Positions 1 through 6,963 of a stretch of 9,497 nucleotides of DNA are shown piece by piece. The notes under the pieces were generated by a model that was not told the origin of the DNA, made no database searches, and was given only the letters and a program-made list of their open reading frames with translations. Position 1 is the first letter of the stretch, and every line of letters starts with the position of its first letter. Both the position numbers and the translations under genes were made by a program. Location: assembly GCA_003218345.1 (NCBI GenBank), contig QHNF01000033.1, forward strand, positions 1 through 9,497. Direction: 5' to 3'. Source of the stretch: Verrucomicrobiota bacterium. Lineage in GTDB: Bacteria; Verrucomicrobiota; Verrucomicrobiia; Chthoniobacterales; UBA10450.

Positions 1-1339
1 CAATGGTTGAGCTTGGGATGATCTTGCTCTGGCGGCCCCCTCGCGACGTATACTCGGAGTTTATCCAGCGCGCCAGCTCGTACACCATCGTTTTCGGCAC
101 GTCGCTGATCACGGCCAGCCCGCCAGCCATGTCGCCGTAGATGGTGCAATACCCGACGGCCAGTTCGCTCTTGTTCCCGGTGCTGAGCACAAGATGACCG
201 AACTTGTTCGACAGCGCCATCAATGTCATTGCTCGCAGACGCGGCTGCATATTTTCCTCCGTCTCGTTTTCGGGCAGACCTTTAAGAATTTCTTTGAACT
301 GTGATTTGAACACTTTGAAGGTCTCTGCGATCGGGATTTCGAGAAATTTGATTCCGAGATTGCGTGCCAGCGCGCGCGCGTCATCGATGCTCCCGCGCGA
401 CGAGTAAGGACTTGGCATGGAAACACCCGTCACATTTTCTGCTCCCAGGGCATCAACCGCGATGACAGCCGTGACTGCGGAATCGACTCCGCCGCTCAAG
501 CCGATCACCGCCGAATGGAAATTACACTTCCGAAAATAATCGCGAACTCCTAGCGAAAGTGCGGCGAAAAGCTCCTCCGGCGTTTTGCCTTCGTGGAATT
601 CAATCGTCGTGGTCGAATCCGTATCGACAATTTTCTCGTCTTCACGAAACGCCGCGAGTTGCGCGATCAATTTGCCGGCGGCATTCACCGCGATCGAATT
701 GCCATCAAACACGAGTTGATCGTTGCCGCCGACGAGGTTGCAGTAACAGATTGGCCGTTGATGTGCTCGTGCGAGCCCCGCCACCATCTCGTAGCGGATC
801 GCTGGTTTATGCAAGCTAAACGGCGAAGAGCTTAGATTGACGATTATCTCCGCGCCTTGCTCCACCAGACTGCGCACTGGTTCGACGTCGTACAGCGGTC
901 TCGGCAGATAATGTTCTGTCCAAATATCCTCACAAATGGTCACGCCGATTTCTTTTCCTTGCACGTCGAACGGCTCGACATGGCTGGCCGGCTGGAAATA
1001 ACGCTCCTCATCAAAGACGTCGTAAGTGGGCAAGCGTTCGAGCAAAGCAGCAGCGTTGCGAAACGGTTTGCCGCTCCCCTCGTTACGATCGACAAATCCA
1101 ACCAGCAACGCCGCCTTCCCCACTTGGGCGTGCAACTTTTCCAGCAGGGCAAGGTTCTCCGGAACGAAGCGCGACTTGAAAACCAGATCTTGCGGAGGAT
1201 ACCCGGTGATCGCCAGCTCCGGAGTCAGCACCAAATCCGCGCCGGCGTCTGCGAGCCGCTCATAAGCTGCGATGATCCGTTCGCAATTGCCCCTCAAATC
1301 CCCGACGGTGGTGTTAATTTGAGCAAAACCAATCTTCAT
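1..1339 (-). CDS. nadE: Glutamine-dependent NAD+ synthetase, 3' end off the window
   Basis: Catalyses the last step of NAD+ synthesis: ATP-dependent amidation of deamido-NAD+, with ammonia taken from glutamine. The reading frame is open from the ATG at 1339 to the left edge, 446 codons; two-domain family members have roughly 540-560 residues, so about 100 are missing. Residues 1 to about 245 form the nitrilase-type glutaminase domain, with catalytic Glu41 (motif TPELAITGY) and nucleophile Cys136 (ICEDIW). The rest is the synthetase domain, with the ATP-binding loop SGGVDS at 282-287 and the family motif STGNKSELAVGY starting at 386. The catalytic lysine expected three residues before LPTY (103-106) is absent: the sequence runs ALLER directly into LPTY, so about 11-13 residues appear lost in frame. 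An in-frame ATG at 1348 would add three residues; MKIGFAQ is the usual family start. No Shine-Dalgarno sequence is seen before either. It diverges from the R-M operon and is probably unrelated to it. Confidence 0.93.
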   Translation of the reverse strand, partial: MKIGFAQINTTVGDLRGNCERIIAAYERLADAGADLVLTPELAITGYPPQDLVFKSRFVPENLALLEKLHAQVGKAALLVGFVDRNEGSGKPFRNAAALLERLPTYDVFDEERYFQPASHVEPFDVQGKEIGVTICEDIWTEHYLPRPLYDVEPVRSLVEQGAEIIVNLSSSPFSLHKPAIRYEMVAGLARAHQRPICYCNLVGGNDQLVFDGNSIAVNAAGKLIAQLAAFREDEKIVDTDSTTTIEFHEGKTPEELFAALSLGVRDYFRKCNFHSAVIGLSGGVDSAVTAVIAVDALGAENVTGVSMPSPYSSRGSIDDARALARNLGIKFLEIPIAETFKVFKSQFKEILKGLPENETEENMQPRLRAMTLMALSNKFGHLVLSTGNKSELAVGYCTIYGDMAGGLAVISDVPKTMVYELARWINSEYTSRGGRQSKIIPSSTI

Positions 1340-1440
1340 GCTGCGCATGGCAGATTATGCGCAACGCAGCCGGCAGCAATCGCCTTTTCCTTGCTCTCTC
1401 TATCGCTTGGCCCGATCACCTAGTCCGACAACCAATAGCC

Positions 1441-1459
1441 GCTCAGGCATCGCCTGAGC
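1441..1459. repeat. Perfect 8-bp inverted repeat with 3-base centre
   Basis: GCTCAGGC, then ATC, then GCCTGAGC. It lies about 40 bases before the hsdM start and could form a hairpin or be a dimeric repressor site. It is unlikely to be a terminator: no gene reads into it from either side and only three T residues follow. It is the strongest of three consecutive dyads in this stretch. Confidence 0.6.
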
Positions 1460-1488
1460 TTTCCATGGGAAAAACTTTAGGTTAAAGT
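1460..1488. repeat. Two further short inverted repeats before hsdM
   Basis: TTTCC-ATG-GGAAA (1460-1472) is followed by ACTTTA-GGT-TAAAGT (1474-1488). Each has a 3-base centre, like the dyad at 1441-1459, and all three are adjacent. Arms of 5 and 6 bases are common by chance, so only the clustering with equal spacers is notable. An operator role is possible, but no regulator gene is seen in the window. Confidence 0.35.
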
Positions 1489-1500
1489 CGCGCCTTATAA

Positions 1501-3117
1501 ATGGCGCGCGCAAAAGGCAAGAGCTCCTCTGAGATCAATTCAGCCTCGCTCGGCTTTGAAGCCAAGCTCTGGCTCGCTGCCGATAAGCTCCGCAGCAACA
1601 TGGACGCGGCGGAGTACAAGCACGTCGTCCTCGGACTCATCTTCCTTAAGTACATCTCCGATAGTTTTGAGGAACACCATGAGAAACTGAAGTCTGGTAA
1701 GGGCGATTACGCTGGTTCGAATCCGGAAGATCCCGACGAATACCGCGCGGAAAATATTTTCTGGGTCCCGCCGGCTGCGCGATGGACATATCTTCAGAAC
1801 AGCGCCAAGCAACCGACCATCGGCAAGATCGTCGATGACGCGATGGTCGCGATCGAGCGCGACAACCCGCGCCTGAAAGGCATCCTGCCAAAAGATTATG
1901 CGCGGCCCGCGCTCGACAAAAACCGCCTCGGCGAGCTCATCGATCTCATCGGCACCATCGGCATGGGCGACAAGGCAAATCGCTCGAAAGACATCTTAGG
2001 CCGCGTCTACGAATACTTCCTCAGCCGATTCGCCAGCGCCGAGGGCAAGAAAGGCGGCCAGTTCTACACGCCGCAGAGCGTCGTCCGCCTCCTCGTCGAG
2101 ATGCTTGCCCCCTACAAAGGCCGCATTTACGACCCCTGCTGCGGTTCCGGTGGCATGTTCGTGCAATCGGAAAAATTTGTCGAAGCCCACGGCGGCAAGC
2201 TCGGCGACATCAGCATCTACGGCCAGGAGAGCAACGCCACCACCCGCCGGCTCGCCATGATGAACCTCGCCATCCGCGGCATCGAAGCCGATCTCGGCGA
2301 AGAGCAGGCCGACACCTTCCGGCGCGATCTCCATCCCGATCTACGCGCCGACTTCGTCCTCGCCAATCCACCCTTCAACGACTCCGACTGGTTCCGCAAA
2401 GACGACGACGCGCGCTGGCAGTTCGGCCTTCCCCCGCGCGGCAACGCCAACTTCGCCTGGGTGCAGCACTTCATCTATCACCTCGCGCCCAGCGGCATGG
2501 CCGGCTTCGTCCTCGCCAATGGCAGCATGTCCTCGAATCAAAGCGGCGAAGGCGAAATCCGCCGCGCTATCATCGAAGCCGACCTCGTCGACTGCATGGT
2601 CGCCCTTCCCGGCCAGCTCTTTTATTCAACTCAGATCCCGGTTTGCCTTTGGTTTTTGAGAAAAAATAAAGCCGCAGGTGCAAATGGAGGACAACTCGGT
2701 CCAGCGTCACGCTGGCGCGATCACCGTCGCCAGACACTCTTCATCGACGCGCGCAAGCTCGGCCATCTTATCGATCGCGTTCATCGTGAGCTAAGCGACG
2801 AAGAAACACAGCGCATCGCGCAGACCTATCACGCCTGGCGCGGCACCGATGATCCGCTGCGCAATCCGCATTCCGAAGTTCGGGAATACGCCGACATCTC
2901 AGGCTTTTGTAGGTCAACGACTACAGAAGAGATCGCGCAGCATGGTTATGTCCTATCTCCCGGCAGATACGTTGGCGCAGAAGAAGTCGAAGACGAAGGT
3001 GGGCCATTCGAGGAGAAGATGACGCGCCTAGTTAACGAACTCAACGCGCAGTTCTCTGAGTCTGCAAAACTACAGGAGTCAATTAAAAGTAACTTGGCCG
3101 GGCTGGGATATGGCTGA
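1501..3117 (+). CDS. hsdM: Type I R-M methyltransferase subunit HsdM
   Basis: Transfers a methyl group from S-adenosylmethionine to N6 of adenine in the target chosen by HsdS; works as an M2S1 trimer and as part of R2M2S1. At 538 residues it has normal family length. An N-terminal helical HsdM domain spans roughly residues 15-150 ([27 protein letters not shown]). The catalytic N6-methyltransferase domain follows, with GGQFYTPQ around 185-192, the SAM-binding motif [10 protein letters not shown] at 211-220 and the catalytic motif NPPFN at 289-293; all key residues are present. The start is fixed by homology: [11 protein letters not shown] leads straight into the conserved region. No Shine-Dalgarno sequence precedes it. 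Residues around 391-405 form a Gly/Ala-rich linker that looks longer than usual and is encoded partly by a small palindrome. The end overlaps hsdS by 8 bases, so the two should be translationally coupled. Confidence 0.97.
   Translation: MARAKGKSSSEINSASLGFEAKLWLAADKLRSNMDAAEYKHVVLGLIFLKYISDSFEEHHEKLKSGKGDYAGSNPEDPDEYRAENIFWVPPAARWTYLQNSAKQPTIGKIVDDAMVAIERDNPRLKGILPKDYARPALDKNRLGELIDLIGTIGMGDKANRSKDILGRVYEYFLSRFASAEGKKGGQFYTPQSVVRLLVEMLAPYKGRIYDPCCGSGGMFVQSEKFVEAHGGKLGDISIYGQESNATTRRLAMMNLAIRGIEADLGEEQADTFRRDLHPDLRADFVLANPPFNDSDWFRKDDDARWQFGLPPRGNANFAWVQHFIYHLAPSGMAGFVLANGSMSSNQSGEGEIRRAIIEADLVDCMVALPGQLFYSTQIPVCLWFLRKNKAAGANGGQLGPASRWRDHRRQTLFIDARKLGHLIDRVHRELSDEETQRIAQTYHAWRGTDDPLRNPHSEVREYADISGFCRSTTTEEIAQHGYVLSPGRYVGAEEVEDEGGPFEEKMTRLVNELNAQFSESAKLQESIKSNLAGLGYG
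2701..2715. repeat. Small palindrome inside the hsdM linker
   Basis: CCAGCG-TCA-CGCTGG is a perfect 6-bp inverted repeat with a 3-base centre, in the part of hsdM that codes for the variable linker after the catalytic core. An AT-rich patch lies just upstream (about 2650-2672). It may be a remnant of a small palindromic element read in frame, or chance. Confidence 0.3.
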
Positions 3118-4234
3118 GTGGCGAAACACGACTTGGGGCGAAGTCGCAACTCTTGAGTACGGTAAGAGCCTTCGCGACTACGCCGCCGCCGCTAAGTATC
3201 GTGTGTACGGGACCAACGGGCCGATAGGTTGGCACGACAAGCCGTTGTGCGACGAACCCGGTGTCATCATCGGGCGCAAAGGCGCTTATCGCGGCATTCA
3301 CTATTCGCCAGAGCCGTTCTTCGTGATCGACACGGCGTTTTACCTGAAGCCGAAGATTCAGATCCATCCGCGTTGGGCCTACTACCAGCTGCTTACGCAA
3401 GACATCAACGGCATAGATAGTGGTTCGGCAATTCCATCGACGAGCCGTTCGGACTTCTACGCCCTTCCACTTGAGTTACCGCTGCTGTCCGAGCAAAAAG
3501 CCATCGCGGCGGCACTTGGGGCGCTGGACGACAAGATCGAGTTGAACCGGCGGATGAACGCGACGTTAGAGACGATCGTTCAAAGCGTTTGCAAATCCTG
3601 GTTCGCTGATACCGCAGAAAATGGCCTGCCTGAAGGTTGGCACCAATCAACAATTCGCGATCTGGCTTGCAATATTCAATATGGACTAACACAGAGTGCT
3701 TCGACTGAACCCATTGGCCCGCGCTTTCTCCGCATAACCGACATTCAAGGTGGGCGAGTGGATTGGGGGCGCGTTCCATTTTGCCAAGTTTCAGAGAAAG
3801 AGCACGAACGTTACCGGCTAAAGGCCGGAGATGTGTTGGTGGCAAGAACCGGAGCATCTACCGGAGAAAACATCTATCTTCCAGTCGTACCAGATGCGGT
3901 CTTCGCGTCTTACCTTGTGCGCTTCCAGTTTTCCCAAGCAGAAATGGCCCGCTTTGTCGGTGCGTTCATGCGGACATCTTCCTATTTCGATTTCGTGGCC
4001 GGCTGTATTGGCGGTTCGGCGCAACCAAATGCGAGCGCACAGACCCTTGCCAAAGCAGAGCTGTTTGTTCCACCTGAGCAATTGCTTAAACGATTTGCTG
4101 ACCTCGTTGGGCCCCTCGATCAACGAATTGCGGTAAACAATGAAGAGTCGCGCATCCTCGCCGCGCTTCGCGATGCGCTGCTGCCGAAGCTGGTGCGCGG
4201 AGAGCTCAGACCAACTACCTGCGCCAATGCTTGA
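3110..4234 (+). CDS. hsdS: Type I R-M specificity subunit HsdS
   Basis: Recognises the bipartite DNA target and holds the HsdM and HsdR subunits. The 374 residues show the usual two-repeat layout. Target recognition domain 1 covers about residues 4-122, ending in the conserved proline/leucine-rich stretch. The central conserved helix starts at LLSEQKAIA (125-133) and continues through [10 protein letters not shown] to KSWF (ending at 165). Target recognition domain 2 runs from about 174 (GLPEGWH) to 320. The distal conserved helix begins at [12 protein letters not shown] (321) and ends in [11 protein letters not shown]. The recognition sequence cannot be read from this. The ATG overlaps the hsdM stop by 8 bases (ATGGCTGA), and the stop overlaps the next gene in the same way (ATGCTTGA). 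No second hsdS copy, invertase or simple repeat that would suggest switching of specificity is present in the window. Confidence 0.95.
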   Translation: MAEWRNTTWGEVATLEYGKSLRDYAAAAKYRVYGTNGPIGWHDKPLCDEPGVIIGRKGAYRGIHYSPEPFFVIDTAFYLKPKIQIHPRWAYYQLLTQDINGIDSGSAIPSTSRSDFYALPLELPLLSEQKAIAAALGALDDKIELNRRMNATLETIVQSVCKSWFADTAENGLPEGWHQSTIRDLACNIQYGLTQSASTEPIGPRFLRITDIQGGRVDWGRVPFCQVSEKEHERYRLKAGDVLVARTGASTGENIYLPVVPDAVFASYLVRFQFSQAEMARFVGAFMRTSSYFDFVAGCIGGSAQPNASAQTLAKAELFVPPEQLLKRFADLVGPLDQRIAVNNEESRILAALRDALLPKLVRGELRPTTCANA

Positions 4235-5135
4235 CTGGGAGCAGCTTAAAGAAGCAGCAGCGGAAGGCGAAATCGACGACTTCTTTCGGAAGTTGGACAT
4301 TGCCGATATACCATCGTTTACCGCGATGCCAGAAGGCCTCGTTGTTCGTTTGCTCGACGACTACTTTCCTGAATCGACCCTATCGCGGGAGGACGGGACG
4401 CTCGTCGTAGAGATAACCGAGCACATCTACACAAAGTACTGGCAGCACAAGTGGCACGGTCGCGTCTATGCGGATGCTATGCTTCGCGCGATCAAACGTT
4501 TCATCGCTGAAGGCCATCCGTTCCGCGAAGGCGAAATCGAAAATGATGACGAGCCGCACATCTTCATCCGGTGGAAAATCCATCTACCCGTAGAGACGAC
4601 TGGGCAAGAAGTAATCGCTGCGATTGATAGCGCATTTGAACTCGTCGGCTCGCGCGCTGATCTCATTTTGGAAAATGCCGAGACGGTTCTCGTTCTCGGC
4701 AAAGACACTGGTGACGCGTTGGAGAGACTGCGCCGCATTGCGTCACGGCTCGAAGCGCTCGGCTACTACGCCGTCATCATAAAGGATCAGCCAGACAAGC
4801 TTGGCGAATCGGTGCTACAAAAGGTTATGCGTCATGCGCTCTCATCGAAGTTCGTCCTCGTTGAGAACACTGATCCATCCGGGCATCTCTACGAGATTCC
4901 ACACGTCGGAAAGGCCGCTGAATGCGTAACAGCGTTCCTTCAGGAGGAAGGTAAGGGGGCAACGTGGATGTTCCAAGATGCGTTCGGTAAAAATCAACAC
5001 TGGCAGAAGTTCATCTATGCACCCGGGGATCTCGAGCCGGCCGTCGATGAAGCCGCGCGATGGGCAGAGGACTTCATCAAAGAGTTCGGCGCATTTCAGC
5101 AACGCGTCCTACCTTGGATGAAAGGTAAGAAGTGA
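4227..5135 (+). CDS. Unknown protein with possible Rossmann-like C-terminal half, in the hsd operon
   Basis: I do not recognise this 302-residue protein. The start chosen is the ATG at 4227, which overlaps the hsdS stop by 8 bases just as hsdS overlaps hsdM; an in-frame ATG at 4140 would lie deep inside hsdS and give an unlikely Cys/Arg-rich extension. Residues 1 to about 150 are acidic and mixed alpha/beta, including HIFIRWKIHLP. From about 152 the pattern suggests alternating strands and helices: strand TVLVLGKD (153-160), helix ALERLRRIASRLEALGY, strand YAVIIKD, helix, strand KFVLVENTD (208-216), a loop with LYE (Glu223), helix, then TWMFQDAF. This resembles small nucleotide-binding or nucleotide-cleaving folds such as TIR-like or deoxyribosyltransferase-like domains, but no diagnostic motif fixes the family. 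No signal peptide or membrane segment is seen, so it is probably cytoplasmic. It overlaps the next gene by 4 bases (GTGA), suggesting they act together. Confidence 0.85.
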   Translation: MLDWEQLKEAAAEGEIDDFFRKLDIADIPSFTAMPEGLVVRLLDDYFPESTLSREDGTLVVEITEHIYTKYWQHKWHGRVYADAMLRAIKRFIAEGHPFREGEIENDDEPHIFIRWKIHLPVETTGQEVIAAIDSAFELVGSRADLILENAETVLVLGKDTGDALERLRRIASRLEALGYYAVIIKDQPDKLGESVLQKVMRHALSSKFVLVENTDPSGHLYEIPHVGKAAECVTAFLQEEGKGATWMFQDAFGKNQHWQKFIYAPGDLEPAVDEAARWAEDFIKEFGAFQQRVLPWMKGKK

Positions 5136-6961
5136 GCGAAGCATTACGACCGCCGAGCACCGAAGACATCACCGCCCAGCCTTGGCAAGATGTTGCTCGC
5201 CAGGCAGAACATCCGAGCTACACGCACATCTCGACCAAGTTCTCGCAAAAAGCAGCAGAGCTCGAGCAAGCCGGAGATTCGACAGGTGCAAGCGTCTATC
5301 GCTTCCTCAATCACATAGTATTCATTCATCTTGATCCAGACAATAAGGATCAGCCATTACGGCCTGCATGGATGTCTCCGACTGGTCGAAGTGCGGCAAT
5401 CGAAGATTTCGATGAGCAAGCGCGCGACACGATCGAAAAACTCATCCAATCCACGGAGGTACCGCTTCTCCGAGCTCGTTTCGCAGACATGGTGTGGCTC
5501 CTACGAAAGAACTATAAGATGGCGGAACTCGCCGCGACAGAATACCTCGCAGCGTTCAAGCAGTTAGATGATAGTGATAACTGGGCGTACGAGTTCGCTT
5601 GTCTGAAGCGGGGTATCGCGTTAGCGCGGATGCTCGGTGCTAAGAACAAGCTGTTTCTCGATTATGTAAGCTTTATCGAGTCTCGTTTATCGTCGTTAGA
5701 AACAACGTGCACTGACTCACTCGGCACCCGTCTTCTAGATCTTCTGTTCGAATACCGCTCCGGTGAACCCGTGGTCTCGGCACGAATAGCTGAGACGATT
5801 GGCGATCGGCTCGAGCCGACGGGCTCGTCGTTTCTCGCTCGCGACTACTACGACATCGCGGCGAAATTTCACCGCGCGAACGGCGACATGGCGAACGTTC
5901 AACGGCTCGGAATAAAAAAAGGCGAGTCGTTAGTTCGACAAGCTGAAGCGTGCATTGGCAAAGAGGGACAAGGTTATTTTACGGCTACGCATCACCTCGC
6001 TATTGCAATCGAATGCTTCAGGCAATCCGGCGCGGATGATGCCAAAATCCAATCGCTGCATAAGCAACTCATCGAGTGGCAAGCAAAGACGTCAGGTGAG
6101 ATGAAGTCCTTCAGCCACGAAGTCGACACTTCAAACATAGTCGCAGCCGCGCGAGACAGTGTTAAGGGCAAGGCCCTACCGCAGGCGATCTTCGCCATGG
6201 CAATCGGTCACCCTGTCATTAACGCCGATGAGCTTCGAAAACGCGTCATGGGCTACATGAATGATTTCCCTCTGACGCATTTGTTTTCGGCTGCCTTCAT
6301 GGCGGGTGATGGCCGTGTCATGGCGCATAAGCCGTCGGCGTTGACCACGGATGAAGAGACTCGCGAAAAGGCGATCGAAGCGGAAATGTTTCACCAAGCT
6401 GCGAATATCGATTGGCCACTGCGGGCGCAGGCCTACATCAACACTTGCAGGGAGCAAATAACTGAAGAGCACCATCCGACGCTGCAAGAGTTGCAGTTTT
6501 TGGTATTACACAACCCTTTCATTCCTGAGGGGCACGAACCCATCTTCTTGAGAGGAATCCTAGCCGGGTTTCGCGGCGAGTTCGATATTGTCCCTCATTT
6601 TCTCGTTCCACAGATCGAAGAGTCTATTCGTCACATCCTTCGTAGCGCCGGCCATGTAACTTCGAAACTCGATGCGAAATTAATTCAGGAACAGCGCTTA
6701 CTCGGGACGCTACTCGGTCTCCCAGAGACGATCGAGATTCTCGGCAAAGATCACGTTTTCGAACTACGAGGTATTCTGTGTGAGAAGTTCGGCTATGATC
6801 TGCGGAATCGTCTTGCACACGGCTTCGTCTCGTACTCCGACTGTTGGGGCGCTGATGTGTTGAACCTTTGGTGGCTAGTCATCCGACTGCTATCCATTCC
6901 AGCGGCCCGAAAGGCGAAAGAAGACGCAGCGGCAAAGGAAAAGAAGGAAGGGGAGAGTTAG
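5132..6961 (+). CDS. DUF4209-like protein with HEPN-type RNxxxH motif, in the hsd operon
   Basis: This 609-residue protein starts at a GTG overlapping the preceding stop (GTGA), with a good ribosome binding site (AAAGGT at 5123-5126 region). Its C-terminal part, about residues 475-585, ends in a highly conserved-looking block with R558-N559-R560-L561-A562-H563-G564, followed by a Trp-rich helix. RNxxxHG is the signature I associate with Pfam DUF4209, and R-N-x3-H is also the catalytic motif of HEPN ribonucleases, so RNA cleavage is plausible but unproven. Residues 1 to about 450 are mostly helical; the N-terminal 150 may be the domain that accompanies DUF4209 in long proteins (DUF7380, from memory). 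The tail after about 590 is a short Lys/Ala/Glu-rich stretch. No membrane segment or signal peptide is evident. Its place between hsdS and hsdR matches that of the anticodon nuclease gene prrC in E. coli, hinting at a backup toxin role. Confidence 0.9.
   Translation: MSEALRPPSTEDITAQPWQDVARQAEHPSYTHISTKFSQKAAELEQAGDSTGASVYRFLNHIVFIHLDPDNKDQPLRPAWMSPTGRSAAIEDFDEQARDTIEKLIQSTEVPLLRARFADMVWLLRKNYKMAELAATEYLAAFKQLDDSDNWAYEFACLKRGIALARMLGAKNKLFLDYVSFIESRLSSLETTCTDSLGTRLLDLLFEYRSGEPVVSARIAETIGDRLEPTGSSFLARDYYDIAAKFHRANGDMANVQRLGIKKGESLVRQAEACIGKEGQGYFTATHHLAIAIECFRQSGADDAKIQSLHKQLIEWQAKTSGEMKSFSHEVDTSNIVAAARDSVKGKALPQAIFAMAIGHPVINADELRKRVMGYMNDFPLTHLFSAAFMAGDGRVMAHKPSALTTDEETREKAIEAEMFHQAANIDWPLRAQAYINTCREQITEEHHPTLQELQFLVLHNPFIPEGHEPIFLRGILAGFRGEFDIVPHFLVPQIEESIRHILRSAGHVTSKLDAKLIQEQRLLGTLLGLPETIEILGKDHVFELRGILCEKFGYDLRNRLAHGFVSYSDCWGADVLNLWWLVIRLLSIPAARKAKEDAAAKEKKEGES
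6944..6956 (+). promoter_or_regulatory. Ribosome binding site deciding the hsdR start
   Basis: The purine run AAGGAAGGGGAGA at the end of the preceding gene lies 7 bases before GTG at 6964. It supports this GTG over the in-frame ATG at 6868, which lies 94 bases inside the preceding gene and would add 32 mostly basic residues not typical of HsdR. Confidence 0.65.
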
Positions 6962-6963
6962 CC

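Larger units (their letters stand above)
1340..1500. promoter_or_regulatory. Divergent intergenic region, probable promoters for nadE and the hsd operon
   Basis: This is the only non-coding stretch of note, and the starts of both nadE (leftward) and hsdM (rightward) face away from it, so both promoters should lie here. On the minus strand CATAAT (about 1352-1357) is a fair -10 hexamer, but so close to the nadE start that the transcript would have almost no leader. On the plus strand TTATAA ends directly before the hsdM ATG, too close for a standard -10 box of that start. No convincing -35/-10 pair and no ribosome binding site is visible for either gene. The right half holds three adjacent inverted repeats, listed separately. 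Promoter function is inferred from position. Confidence 0.45.

Noticed and set aside
857..1423. 188-codon open frame on the plus strand
   Set aside because: Antisense shadow of nadE, whose minus-strand frame is open throughout and carries clear family motifs.
1441..1463. Hairpin as Rho-independent terminator
   Set aside because: It lies upstream of both divergent genes, no visible gene ends there, and the following T run is only three bases.
1996..2334. 112-codon open frame on the minus strand
   Set aside because: Lies opposite the conserved catalytic region of hsdM; low-complexity Ala/Glu/Val composition typical of antisense to C-ending codons.
4140..4226. Upstream ATG at 4140 for the 302-residue protein
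   Set aside because: It would overlap hsdS by 95 bases and encode a Cys/Arg-rich extension; the ATG at 4227 repeats the 8-base overlap pattern of hsdM/hsdS.
3110..4234. Phase-variable hsdS
   Set aside because: No homopolymer or short tandem repeat tract, no second hsdS and no recombinase gene in the window.
3405..4300. Open frames of 150 and 160 codons on the minus strand
   Set aside because: Antisense shadows of hsdS and the start of the next gene; no recognisable protein features.
5132..6961. The 609-residue protein as a PrrC or RloC homologue
   Set aside because: No Walker A or ABC-type ATPase motifs are visible, which those anticodon nucleases have; only the genomic position and an RNxxxH motif are shared.
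6868..6963. Upstream ATG at 6868 for hsdR
   Set aside because: The added residues are a shadow of the preceding gene; GTG at 6964 has a ribosome binding site and leads into a normal HsdR N-terminus.
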